Below are positions 34,801 to 43,136 of a stretch of DNA of 64,000 nucleotides, piece by piece. Numbering within the stretch: the first letter of the stretch is position 1; every line of letters starts with the position of its first letter. Under the pieces are notes generated by a model. The model did not search any database and was not told the origin of the DNA. It was given only the letters and a program-made list of their open reading frames with translations. A program made the translations under genes and the position numbers. This DNA is from Pyxidicoccus trucidator (lineage in GTDB: Bacteria > Myxococcota > Myxococcia > Myxococcales > Myxococcaceae), in assembly GCF_010894435.1 (NCBI RefSeq), contig NZ_JAAIXZ010000009.1, positions 167,342-231,341 on the forward strand. Direction: 5' to 3'.

Positions 34801-36069
34801 TCAGCTCCGGGGCGGAGCGAGGCCGCCAGACGCCAGACGCCGGCCTCGCACGTAGGTGGCCCGCACGGGCCCCGCATCGCGCCGGAACAGCAGCGCATCG
34901 ACAAGTGCATCCTGTGCCGACACGTGCGCGGGCACGTCCACCGCCACCAGGTCCGCCTCGTAGCCTGGAGCGATGCGCCCCACGCCCTCCAGCCCCAGCG
35001 CGAGGGCCCCTCCCGCCGTGGCGCGCCACAACAACTCCTCCGGAGTGACCGGCGACTGGAGGACCAACGCCGCGTCATACGCGCTCGCCGCCACCCGCCG
35101 CAGGGAGAAGGTCCGCCCCGCGCCCATGTCCGTCCCCAGGCCCACCCGGATGCCCCGCTCGGTGGCCTTGCGTAGCGGCATGCACCCGCTGCCCAGGAAG
35201 AAGTTGCTGTCCGGGCAGTGCGCCACCACCGCGTTGCGACGCGCCATCCGCTCCCACTCCCCTTCCGACAGGTGGATGCAGTGCGCGAACAGACTGCGGC
35301 TGCCCACCAGCCCGTGGTCCTCGTACACGCCCAGGTAGTCCGCCGACCCGGGGAACGCCGCCGCCGTGGCGCGCAGCTCCTCGCGGTTCTCCGACAGGTG
35401 CGTCTGCATCCACAGCCCGTGCCGCTCCGCCAGCCGCCCCGCGCCCCGCATCAGCTCCGAGGTGCAGCTCAGCGCGAACCGTGGCGTCACGCAGAAGCGC
35501 AACCGTCCCTCGTCGTGGCCGTGCCAGCGCTCGATGAGCGTCTCGCAGGCCTCCAGCGCCGCCGGGGCCTCGCGCAGCACCGCCGGGGGGGCGCCCCGGT
35601 CCATCAGCGTCAGCCCCGCCATCGCCCGCAGGCCTCGCCGGGACAGCTCGGCGAACAGCGCGTCCGTGGCCTCGGGGTGGCTGGAGCTGAAGATGGAAGC
35701 ACTCGTGGTGCCCTGGGCGATGAGCGCGTCGCAGAACTCCACTGCCACCTGCTCGGCATAGGCCCGCTCCCGGAAGCGGCCCTCCTCCGGGAACACCGAG
35801 CGCTCCAGCCAGGTCAGCAGCGGTCCGCTCGCGCTGCCAATCATCCGCGTCTGCGGGAAGTGGATGTGCGTGTCGACGAAGCCCGGTAGCAACACCGTCC
35901 CGGGGTGCGTCTCCGGGACGCGGCAGTCCGCGGGGGCAGGCCCCACAGCCTGGATGCGCCCGCGCGCGTCCAGTTCGATGAGGGCATCCGGCAACAGCTC
36001 GAAGCCGGCCTGCTCCGCTCGAGGACGGAGGACGCGACCACGCAGGGTGGGAAGGGACTGATGGGACAA
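34801..36069 (-). CDS. guaD: Guanine deaminase (amidohydrolase superfamily)
   Basis: 422 residues from TTG 36069; GGAG lies 7 nt upstream and no ATG is available nearby, although the frame stays open far upstream. Amidohydrolase metal ligands are seen in GFVDTHIHFPQT and in THLSEN. FAHCIHLSE and LGTDMGAGRTFSL complete the guanine deaminase pattern. It hydrolyses guanine to xanthine and ammonia. Divergent from the five-gene AAEPM/radical SAM operon, with a 188-bp shared upstream region. A related 8-oxoguanine deaminase activity cannot be excluded. Confidence 0.88.
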   Translation of the reverse strand: MSHQSLPTLRGRVLRPRAEQAGFELLPDALIELDARGRIQAVGPAPADCRVPETHPGTVLLPGFVDTHIHFPQTRMIGSASGPLLTWLERSVFPEEGRFRERAYAEQVAVEFCDALIAQGTTSASIFSSSHPEATDALFAELSRRGLRAMAGLTLMDRGAPPAVLREAPAALEACETLIERWHGHDEGRLRFCVTPRFALSCTSELMRGAGRLAERHGLWMQTHLSENREELRATAAAFPGSADYLGVYEDHGLVGSRSLFAHCIHLSEGEWERMARRNAVVAHCPDSNFFLGSGCMPLRKATERGIRVGLGTDMGAGRTFSLRRVAASAYDAALVLQSPVTPEELLWRATAGGALALGLEGVGRIAPGYEADLVAVDVPAHVSAQDALVDALLFRRDAGPVRATYVRGRRLASGGLAPPRS

Positions 36070-36257
36070 GTCAGGCTCCAGCGAAAAATCCCGCGCAGTA
36101 TGGCTCAGCCCTGAACAGGGGCCACCTCCATGGGTTGGCCACGAAACACTGATAGTGAATTTTTGCTCACTCCCCGTGGATACGGGGATCCAACCTCTGC
36201 ACACTGCCGCGCCCATGACGCCCGGCGGACCTTCGATGCGGGCGGAGGTGAAGAGCC

Positions 36258-37259
36258 ATGGATCCCACCGAGCTGTCCTCCCTCTACCGGCAGGCGCTGA
36301 AGGTGAAGGACGAGGCGGTGCGTCAGACGCTGGCCCGGTCCGTCGCGCAGGTCGCCGCCTCGCGCACCGTGCTCGCCGACGCCCGGCAGCGCGCCAACCT
36401 GCCGCAGCTCGCCGAGGCGCTGATGAAGCGCGCCAACGCCGAGCTGGACGAGGTACAGAACGCAGCCCAGCGGGCCGTGGGAGAGAAGAACCCCACCGCC
36501 CAGGCCGCCGCCGCTGAGGCCATCGCCGCCCAGGCGCTCGCCGCGGAGGCCATCGCCGCAGAGGCCATCGCCGCAGAGACCTTCGCAGCGGAGCCGATGG
36601 TGGCCGAGACCTTCGCCGCCGAACCGATGGCCGCGGAGCCACTCGCGGCTGAGCCCTTCGCCGCCGAACCGATGGCGGCAGAGCCAATGGCTGCAGAGCC
36701 GATGGCTGCGGAGCCACTCGCAGCGGAGCCCTTCGCCGCCGAACCGATGGCCGCGGAGCCGATGGCCGCAGAGACCTTCGCCGCCGAACCAATGGCTGCG
36801 GAGCCAATGGCAGCAGAGCCCTTCGCCGCCGAACCAATGGCTGCGGAGCCTTTCGCCGCCGAGCCCTTCGCTGCCGAGCCGATGGCCGCAGAGCCCCTCT
36901 CAGCCGAGCCGATGGTGGCGGAGCCAATGGCGGCAGAGCCGATGGCTGCGGAGCCGATGGCGGCAGAACCAATGGCGACAGAACCAATGGCGGCAGAACC
37001 AATGGCGGCGGAGCCTCTCGCCGCTGAGCCATTAGCAGCCGAAACCCTCGCAGCCGAGCCTCTCGCCGCAGAGCCCCTGGCGGCAGAACCCCTCGCCGCT
37101 GAGCCCTTCGCCGCGGAGCCGATGGTGGCCGAGCCGCTCACCGCCCAGCCCTTCATGGCGCAGCCCGGCGCGGCCGCCCCCGGGAGGGCCGGCTTCGCGG
37201 ACGCCTTCGGCGCCTTCGTGGCCGACGCCACCCGCCCCGGTTCCGGTAGCGGAGAGTGA
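36258..37259 (+). CDS. Low-complexity protein with about 44 AAEP[M/L/F] pentads
   Basis: 333 residues. Residues 1-84 are helical and charged (SSLYRQALKVKDEAVRQTLARSVAQ). Residues 85-304 are about 44 tandem pentads of the form AAEPM, AAEPL, AAEPF or AAETF, giving a very acidic, regularly hydrophobic chain. A short Gly/Ala tail follows. It is not the beta-helical pentapeptide repeat (A[D/N]LXX), because Pro recurs every fifth residue. A rod-like or disordered scaffold or spacer is the best guess. The stop is 5 bp before the next start, so it heads the operon. Confidence 0.75.
   Translation: MDPTELSSLYRQALKVKDEAVRQTLARSVAQVAASRTVLADARQRANLPQLAEALMKRANAELDEVQNAAQRAVGEKNPTAQAAAAEAIAAQALAAEAIAAEAIAAETFAAEPMVAETFAAEPMAAEPLAAEPFAAEPMAAEPMAAEPMAAEPLAAEPFAAEPMAAEPMAAETFAAEPMAAEPMAAEPFAAEPMAAEPFAAEPFAAEPMAAEPLSAEPMVAEPMAAEPMAAEPMAAEPMATEPMAAEPMAAEPLAAEPLAAETLAAEPLAAEPLAAEPLAAEPFAAEPMVAEPLTAQPFMAQPGAAAPGRAGFADAFGAFVADATRPGSGSGE
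36510..37169 (+). repeat. 15-bp in-frame tandem repeat array (AAEP pentads)
   Basis: About 44 copies of a 15-bp unit coding for AAEP plus Met, Leu or Phe. Third bases vary between copies (gcc, gca, gct, gcg), so selection on the protein is likely. The same bias leaves long open frames on the opposite strand. Confidence 0.9.
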
Positions 37260-37264
37260 GCCCT

Positions 37265-38599
37265 ATGGCCGACTCCGTCCACGCGCTACGCGACACGCTG
37301 CTCAAGGACACGGTGACCTGGTGCACGACGCGCTCGCGCTTCTATCGGAAGCGCTTCGCGGAGGCGGCCAACCCGTTCCGGGGGCTGGAGGACCTGGCGC
37401 GGCTGCCAGTGCTCTTCCGCGAGGAGGTCGTCCAGCACCAGGGGGACCTCCTGTGTGACACGGGCACGCCGGCCGCCGTGCAGCACACCACCGGAACCAC
37501 CGGCGCCTTCCTCCAGGTGTACCGGGGTCCCGCGGAGCAGGCCTTCGTCTGGGACTTCTTCGGCGCCCAGCTCATGGCCGAGCCCCGGCCCGGCCCGCGC
37601 CCGCTGTACATGAACCTGATGAACGCCTACCACGGCGCGCTCACGCCCATGCCCAGCCACGCCTACGTGATGTCCGTGGGCGTGCACGACAAGGCGCAAG
37701 CCGTCCAGGCGCGCGGAGTGCTCGAGCGAACCCACACGGTCCCCGGCGTGGCGCCGCGAGTCTCCGTGGTGATGGGCACCGAGCGCATGGTGAAGGCCCT
37801 CACGGCCTACCTGCTCGCCGAGGGCGTGGACCTGGCGAAGAACCCGGTGAAGACGCTGGTGCTCTTCGGCGGCCACGTGACGCCCGCCCGCCAGCGGCTG
37901 CTGGGCTCGCTGTGGGGCGCCAAGGTGCAGAACCGCTACAGCCTCACCGAGATGTTCGGAGGCGCGGTGGAGTGCGGCTCGGACGGCACCTGGGTGTTCG
38001 ACCCGCACATCGTCCCGGAGGTGGTGCACCCGCGCACGCTGGAGCCGGTGAAGGAAGGCCCGGGCGTGCTGCTGCTCACCGGCCTCTACCCGTTCATGCA
38101 GCAGATGCCGCTGGTGCGCTACTTCACCGGGGACTTGGTGGAGCCGGTGGGCGAGCCACAGGGGCCAGCCGGCCTCCAGGTGCGCTACCTGGGGCGGCTC
38201 AAGCGCTCGGTGCTGGACACGAGCGGTCCGAAGGTGGTGCCGCTGCTGCTCTCCGGTCCCCTCTACGAAGCGCTGGAAGCATTGCCGGACCTCGCCATCT
38301 CCCCGCGCTTCCCGGACCTGCCCGGCGGCCAGGGCCTGGAGCTCACGGGGGACCTGCACTACGCGGTGGAGCACCGGCCCGCCGAGCCCGGCCACCGCCC
38401 CGAGCGCATCACCCTCACGCTGGGCCTGCGCTACGCGCCGTGGATGTTCCCCGAGCGCGTGAAGGAGGTGGTGCGAGACCTGGTGCTGCGGCTCTTCGCC
38501 GTCCACCCCGAGCTCGCCACCCGGCACCAGGACGGAAGGCTGGAGCTGAAGGTCCAACCGCGCGCGGCCAGCGAGGTCGCGCCCTACGACTCGAAATGA
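37265..38599 (+). CDS. PaaK-like AMP-forming ligase
   Basis: 444 residues from ATG 37265 (GGAGAG upstream). It resembles the phenylacetate-CoA ligase/CapK branch of adenylate-forming enzymes. It has the Thr-rich loop QHTTGTTGAFL in place of the usual P-loop, RYSLTEMFGG as the A5 motif, and a YFTGDLVEPV hinge region. These enzymes adenylate aryl or other carboxylates and load them onto CoA or a carrier. The substrate is unknown. It is the second gene of a compact operon; its stop overlaps the next start. Confidence 0.82.
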   Translation: MADSVHALRDTLLKDTVTWCTTRSRFYRKRFAEAANPFRGLEDLARLPVLFREEVVQHQGDLLCDTGTPAAVQHTTGTTGAFLQVYRGPAEQAFVWDFFGAQLMAEPRPGPRPLYMNLMNAYHGALTPMPSHAYVMSVGVHDKAQAVQARGVLERTHTVPGVAPRVSVVMGTERMVKALTAYLLAEGVDLAKNPVKTLVLFGGHVTPARQRLLGSLWGAKVQNRYSLTEMFGGAVECGSDGTWVFDPHIVPEVVHPRTLEPVKEGPGVLLLTGLYPFMQQMPLVRYFTGDLVEPVGEPQGPAGLQVRYLGRLKRSVLDTSGPKVVPLLLSGPLYEALEALPDLAISPRFPDLPGGQGLELTGDLHYAVEHRPAEPGHRPERITLTLGLRYAPWMFPERVKEVVRDLVLRLFAVHPELATRHQDGRLELKVQPRAASEVAPYDSK

Positions 38600-39054
38600 C
38601 CATGCACGAGCGGCGCGCGCGCGGAGGAGAGCCCCGGACGGTGTTCCTCTCGGGGATGATTGACGGGCTGTCCCTGGAGGACGCCTCGACGTGGCGGCAG
38701 CGGGCCTCCCGGGTGCTGGAGGACGCCGGCTTCCTCACCTACGACCCCACACGGGTGATGGTGGCGGCGGGCCCGCAGTACCGGGCCACGCCCAACGAGG
38801 TCTTCACCAATGACTGCTGGCACCTGGCTCGTGCGGACGTGCTGCTCGTCAACCTGACGCTGCCGCCCACCATCGAAAGCCAGAAGGCGCCGTTCTTCAC
38901 CATCGGCGAGATGTTCCTCGCGCACGCCGCGGGGCTGCCCATCCTCGTCTTCGGCAACTGCTTCCGGGGCCGGCCCGGATACGAGGCCATCGTCACCCGC
39001 GACTTCGACGGGCTGGAGCCGGCCCTGCAGTACCTCATCCACCACTACGCATAA
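38596..39054 (+). CDS. Nucleoside 2-deoxyribosyltransferase-like protein
   Basis: 152 residues; ATG overlaps the previous stop (ATGA). Rossmann-like fold with SGMIDG at the N-terminus, an ADVLLVNLTLPP strand-loop, and the family's Glu helix FTIGEMFLAHAAGLPILVF. Family enzymes break or exchange N-glycosidic bonds of deoxynucleosides or nucleotides; the group includes DNPH1 and MilB-like hydrolases that start nucleoside antibiotic pathways. The function here is a guess from fold. The neighbours suggest a nucleoside-derived small molecule. Confidence 0.75.
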   Translation: MTMHERRARGGEPRTVFLSGMIDGLSLEDASTWRQRASRVLEDAGFLTYDPTRVMVAAGPQYRATPNEVFTNDCWHLARADVLLVNLTLPPTIESQKAPFFTIGEMFLAHAAGLPILVFGNCFRGRPGYEAIVTRDFDGLEPALQYLIHHYA

Positions 39055-39081
39055 GCCGCGGCTTCGCGGAAGGAGCGCGCC

Positions 39082-40455
39082 ATGCTGTATGCCACGCCAG
39101 CGTCTGAACAGGACGCCCGGACCCGGCTGCAACGGGCCATCGCGGGCTCCGAGCTGCCCTGCTACGTCTACAGCTACCCCTCCAAGCGCGCCTACCGCCC
39201 GGTGCAGCCAGCTCGCACCCTGGCCGAGGTGTGGGCGGGCGCCCGGGACAGGCTCAACCTCTACGTCCACGTGCCCTTCTGCGGGTATCGCTGCTCGTTC
39301 TGCACGCTGTTCCTCACCACCAGCCACTCGCCGCAGATGGTGGATGACTACGTGGCCGCGCTCCAGCGGCAGGTGGCCATGTACGGCGCGCTGCTGGGAC
39401 ACCTCGAGGTGGTGTCCCTGTACGTGGGCGGAGGGACGCCCACCACGCTGTCGCCGGACCAGTTCTCCACCGTCTTCGAGGCCCTGCACCGGGCCTTCCC
39501 ACGCTTCTCGCCCACGGCGGAGGTGGCCGTGGAGGGCTCGCCGGACACGATGACGGCCGAGCGGCTGGAGCGCCTCAAGGCCCTGGGCGTCAACCGCATC
39601 AGCATGGGCCTGCAGACGCTGGACGAGGAGGAGCGCAAGCGCGCGGGGCGGCCCTACTCCACCCAGACGCTCTACCAGGCGGTGGAGACCATCCAGCGCG
39701 TGGGCTTCGCCAACGTGAACTATGACCTCATCTACGGGCTGGAGGGCCAGCAGCGCGAGACGTGGCTGCACAGCCTGAGCACCACGGTGGGCTTCGGGCC
39801 CCGGACGGTGACGCTCTATCCGGTGGTGTTCCGCCCGCTGACGGTCATCGACAAGCGGCGCGAGAAGCATGCGGGGGGCTTCATGGACGACGGCTCCAAG
39901 TACGCGCTCTACGACGAGAGCGTGGCATGGCTCGCCGAGCGTGGCTTCCGGCAGAACAGCTTCGTGCGCTTCTCCACGCTGGAGCACGACGGGCTGCAGC
40001 AGGAGGTGGCGGACTTCGCCGGGGTGCCGCTGCTGGGGCTGGGCGCGGGAGCGCGCAGCTACGCCGACACCGTCCATTACGGCACCGACTTCGCCGTGCG
40101 CCGCCCGGAGACGCTCGACATCATCCGCGGCTTCATCTCCCACGAGCACCGTCCGGACGAGCCCCTGGGCCTGGGCTTCGTGCTGGACGAGGACGAGCAG
40201 AAGCGGCGCTTCTGCATCCTCAACCTCTCGCTGGGGCGGCTGGAGCCGGGGGCCTACGCGCAGCGCTTCCGGGGCGCGGGCCTGGACGACTTCGCCGAGG
40301 AGTTGGACGCGCTCATCCTCGAGGGCTGCGTCACGGTGGACCGCGAGGGCTCCTACGCGCTCACCCCCCTGGGTTTCAAGTTCAGCAACGTCATCGCCAC
40401 GCTGTTCAAGTCCCCCACCGTGGACGCGCTCGAGCGCGACTTCCTTCCCACCTGA
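39082..40455 (+). CDS. HemW/HemN-like radical SAM protein
   Basis: 457 residues. The 4Fe-4S motif is CGYRCSFC (Cys67, Cys71, Cys74), followed by SLYVGGGTPTTL and RISMGLQTLDEEE, the core features of the HemN/HemW group. The N-terminal extension (CYVYSYPSKRAYRP) occurs in coproporphyrinogen oxidase-like proteins. The C-terminal HemN domain is present. HemN-like enzymes include haem chaperones and class C radical SAM methylases. With no haem genes nearby, a biosynthetic methylation or oxidation is more likely. Confidence 0.88.
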   Translation: MLYATPASEQDARTRLQRAIAGSELPCYVYSYPSKRAYRPVQPARTLAEVWAGARDRLNLYVHVPFCGYRCSFCTLFLTTSHSPQMVDDYVAALQRQVAMYGALLGHLEVVSLYVGGGTPTTLSPDQFSTVFEALHRAFPRFSPTAEVAVEGSPDTMTAERLERLKALGVNRISMGLQTLDEEERKRAGRPYSTQTLYQAVETIQRVGFANVNYDLIYGLEGQQRETWLHSLSTTVGFGPRTVTLYPVVFRPLTVIDKRREKHAGGFMDDGSKYALYDESVAWLAERGFRQNSFVRFSTLEHDGLQQEVADFAGVPLLGLGAGARSYADTVHYGTDFAVRRPETLDIIRGFISHEHRPDEPLGLGFVLDEDEQKRRFCILNLSLGRLEPGAYAQRFRGAGLDDFAEELDALILEGCVTVDREGSYALTPLGFKFSNVIATLFKSPTVDALERDFLPT

Positions 40456-40465
40456 AGAGGGCCTC

Positions 40466-41419
40466 ATGAAGACGACCCGGGAGTTCGAGCACCTGCCCTT
40501 CAACGCCTTCTGGGAGAAGGGATACAAGGACGGCAACGTCTCAACCATGGGCGGGCCCAACCACGACATCGTCGAGCTGGCCGACGCGCTGCCGCCGGGC
40601 GCCCGGGTGCTGGACCTGGGCTGCGGCGAGGGGCGCAACGCCTTCTTCCTGGCGGGGCGCGGGTGCCAGGTGACGGCGGTGGACCGCTCGGCGGCGGGCA
40701 TCGAGAAGCTGAGCGCGCTGGCGCGGCGCACCGGCGTCCCACTGAAGGCAGTGGTGGCGGACATCGCCCACCTGGAGCTGCACGACACCTGGGACGTCAT
40801 CATGGCCCACGGCGTCATCGACTACCTGGACAACGCGACGTGGCGGGGCCTGCTGGAGCGCCTCAAGGAGCACACCGTGCCGGGCGGCTTCAACGCCTAC
40901 ACGTGCATGCTCTTCACCGACGAGTACCCCGCCGGCCCCGAGTTCCTCGCCGCCGGCTTCAAGCACTCGCTCGGGCAGGGCGAGCTGGCCGCCTTCTACG
41001 GCGACTGGGAGAAGGTGCGGCACGACCGGTACGTGAAGTGGGACCAGCACCCGGGAATCCCGCTGCACTGCCACCCGGTGGACAAGCTCGTGGTGCGCAA
41101 GCCGGGAGGCAGCGGCCCAGGGCCGCGGCTGACGCCGGTGCCTGTGGGCAAGGTGGACCTGCCGCGCCCGGTGTTCGACAGCCTCGCCATGGGCCTGACG
41201 GCCGATGAGGTGCTGGCCCGGTGCGGAGAGCCCGCGGTGGTGGACACCTTCACCCTGGAGGGCGTGCAGCTCGGCGTGGGGCCCACCGACTCGCTGACGG
41301 TGGACGGCTACCGGCTGAGCCTCTGGTACTACGGCCGCGCCGTGCTGTACGTCATCAACGGCCGGGTGTGGGGCCGCGCGCTCTATGACTCACGGCCCGT
41401 GCGCATGGCCTTCGGGTAG
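40466..41419 (+). CDS. SAM-dependent methyltransferase with extra C-terminal domain
   Basis: 317 residues. Residues 1-190 are a class I methyltransferase of the TehB-like type (motif I VLDLGCGEGRNAFFLA, then VTAVDRSAAGIEKL and MAHGVIDYL). Residues 215-317 form a separate unit (GLTADEVLARCGEPA, LWYYGRAVLYVINGRVWG) resembling the small BamE/SmpA-like repeat fold, an odd partner for a methyltransferase. It ends the five-gene operon, starting 10 bp after the radical SAM gene. The substrate is unknown, possibly the product of the upstream enzymes. Confidence 0.85.
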   Translation: MKTTREFEHLPFNAFWEKGYKDGNVSTMGGPNHDIVELADALPPGARVLDLGCGEGRNAFFLAGRGCQVTAVDRSAAGIEKLSALARRTGVPLKAVVADIAHLELHDTWDVIMAHGVIDYLDNATWRGLLERLKEHTVPGGFNAYTCMLFTDEYPAGPEFLAAGFKHSLGQGELAAFYGDWEKVRHDRYVKWDQHPGIPLHCHPVDKLVVRKPGGSGPGPRLTPVPVGKVDLPRPVFDSLAMGLTADEVLARCGEPAVVDTFTLEGVQLGVGPTDSLTVDGYRLSLWYYGRAVLYVINGRVWGRALYDSRPVRMAFG

Positions 41420-41490
41420 CGCCTCCGGTCGAGAACTCGCATCGGTCCGGAAGCACCGCAACTTCACGGCGGGGCGCGGGTTGACGGGGC

Positions 41491-43029
41491 ATGCGCTCCT
41501 TCCCACTCCTGCTCCCTGCCCTCCTCGCCTGCGTCGCCTGCGGCGCGGGAGAATCGACCCCGAAGCCCCCCGGTGACGTCGCGGCCGACCTGCCCACGCA
41601 GCATGACGTCACGGGCACGTCGAACGACGGAGTCCTCCAGCCCGAAGCGATGGCGGCGGTGTGCACCCCGGGCACCTCCGTCGCCTGCACCAGCCTGGCG
41701 GCTGTGTGGTCCGGCGGCTCCGCCACCTGTCGAGCCTCGGGCAATGGCTACAATGTCTCCTCCTGCACTCGCGCCGGCAATCCCACGCGGCGGCTGATGG
41801 AGACCGTGCGCCCCGCGCTGCGCGACCCCCGCTGGGCAGAGGCGCGCTGCAACGTGGGCGACGAGTTCGTCTTCCAAATCACCTTTCCCCCCGCGCCGCC
41901 CGACGGAAGCCCTCTCACGCAGTGGGTCCTCCGCCTGGAGGGCGGCGGCTTCTGCGCGTTCGACAGCACCAGCCCCTATGGAGGCTGCTCCAACCGGGAC
42001 ATCGACCTCGTCTCGTCGGTGAACCTGCCCGCCGATCGCGCCCTGCGCGAGAGCGCCCCCGCGCAGCCCGACGACTTCAGCGGCGCCATCGACGTGCTCG
42101 GACACTACTGTTCGAGCGACCTGTGGACGGGCACCGCCCTCGACGCGCCCGACATCACCTACAAGGGCACGAAGCGGGACTGGCGGTACGTGGGCGCCGC
42201 CAACGTGGAGGCGATGCTCGCGGTGCTCGTGGAGCGCTATGGCCTCGACGACAGCAAGCCGCTGCGCGTGCTGTTGCGTGGAGGTTCAGCGGGCGGCTTC
42301 GGCGCCTTCAACAACACCCACCGCGTCGTCCGGCGGCTCCCCAGGGCGGCGAAGCAGGGGCGGCTGCTCGTCTTCCCCGGCTCCGGCTACGTGCCGCTCA
42401 ACTGGGACGAGCCTGACTACCCCGTGCTGGGTATCGGCTCGGGCCTGGAGGCCTTCGGCCAGCTGACGACGATATGGAAGTCCTCACTCACGCCGTCCTG
42501 CGTGGCGGCGCGGACTCCCGGAGACCCCGTGCACCCGCCGCACGAGTGCATCAGCGGCCCCGTGCTCTACGACATCCTCACCGCGCCGGAGTCCGAGGGA
42601 GGCTTCGACCTGCCCACCCTCGTCTGGCAGAACCGGCAGGACCAGCTCTACATGTCCAACTCCGGCCTGCCGTACCTGTCGGCGACCAACACCCCTGCCG
42701 AGCTCGCCGTCCGCGACAGGTGGGTACAGACCTTCAACCAGGCGATGGGCATCACCGGCAGGAACACGTCGTCGAGCATGAAGTGGCTCTATGCGCCGAG
42801 CGACCCCCTCGTGCAGCGCGCCAACGGCTCGCTCGAGCCGAACGTGCATGGGGCGCAGCTCTACAGCACCGAGCCCCCGAGCGGCCAGGCCAACTCCCTC
42901 AACGCGGTGCTCTCGCGCTTCTGGAACACGATGCTCGGCTCGGGCCCCGGCCGCGGCCGCGCCGCCGGCGAGGTGCACACCTTCGACTGCAACTGGGTGC
43001 CCGACCGCGACGCCAGGGGCTGCGAATAG
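41491..43029 (+). CDS. Pectin acetylesterase/Notum-like esterase lipoprotein
   Basis: 512 residues. The signal peptide ends with a lipobox-like LLACVACG. The alpha/beta hydrolase core shows the family segments WVLRLEGGGFC, GGCSNRD and the nucleophile elbow RGGSAGGFGAFNN, with late Asp and His segments (QNRQDQLYMSN; EPNVHGAQLY). The pectin acetylesterase/Notum family removes acyl groups from polysaccharides or lipidated proteins. In a predatory or soil bacterium an extracellular polymer-deacetylating role is plausible. Many cysteines suggest disulfides. Confidence 0.82.
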   Translation: MRSFPLLLPALLACVACGAGESTPKPPGDVAADLPTQHDVTGTSNDGVLQPEAMAAVCTPGTSVACTSLAAVWSGGSATCRASGNGYNVSSCTRAGNPTRRLMETVRPALRDPRWAEARCNVGDEFVFQITFPPAPPDGSPLTQWVLRLEGGGFCAFDSTSPYGGCSNRDIDLVSSVNLPADRALRESAPAQPDDFSGAIDVLGHYCSSDLWTGTALDAPDITYKGTKRDWRYVGAANVEAMLAVLVERYGLDDSKPLRVLLRGGSAGGFGAFNNTHRVVRRLPRAAKQGRLLVFPGSGYVPLNWDEPDYPVLGIGSGLEAFGQLTTIWKSSLTPSCVAARTPGDPVHPPHECISGPVLYDILTAPESEGGFDLPTLVWQNRQDQLYMSNSGLPYLSATNTPAELAVRDRWVQTFNQAMGITGRNTSSSMKWLYAPSDPLVQRANGSLEPNVHGAQLYSTEPPSGQANSLNAVLSRFWNTMLGSGPGRGRAAGEVHTFDCNWVPDRDARGCE

Positions 43030-43041
43030 CGTTGCGGTGGT

Positions 43042-43064
43042 GCGCGCCGCGTGGCGCGGCGCGC
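43042..43064. terminator. Terminator hairpin 1 between convergent genes
   Basis: GCGCGCCGCG (43042-43051) pairs perfectly with CGCGGCGCGC (43055-43064) around TGG. Confidence 0.65.
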
Positions 43065-43086
43065 TCTCCGCGTGTCCTTGCAACAA

Positions 43087-43114
43087 CGTGCCGGCGAGGT
43101 GGCTTGCCGGCACG
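43087..43114. terminator. Terminator hairpin 2 between convergent genes
   Basis: CGTGCCGGC (43087-43095) pairs perfectly with GCCGGCACG (43106-43114) around a 10-nt loop. Together with the first hairpin it insulates the esterase gene from the leftward lipase-like gene. Confidence 0.65.
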
Positions 43115-43136
43115 TCGTCACCTGGGCCTCGGAGGG

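Noticed and set aside
36510-37169. Pentapeptide-repeat (quadrilateral beta-helix) protein
   Set aside because: Pro at every fifth residue and absence of the A[D/N]LXX pattern are incompatible with that fold.
36323-37282. Long open frames on the minus strand across the AAEP repeat and upstream of guanine deaminase
   Set aside because: They arise from the stop-free 15-bp repeat; composition is artefactual and no start signal fits. The deaminase is given its TTG start instead.
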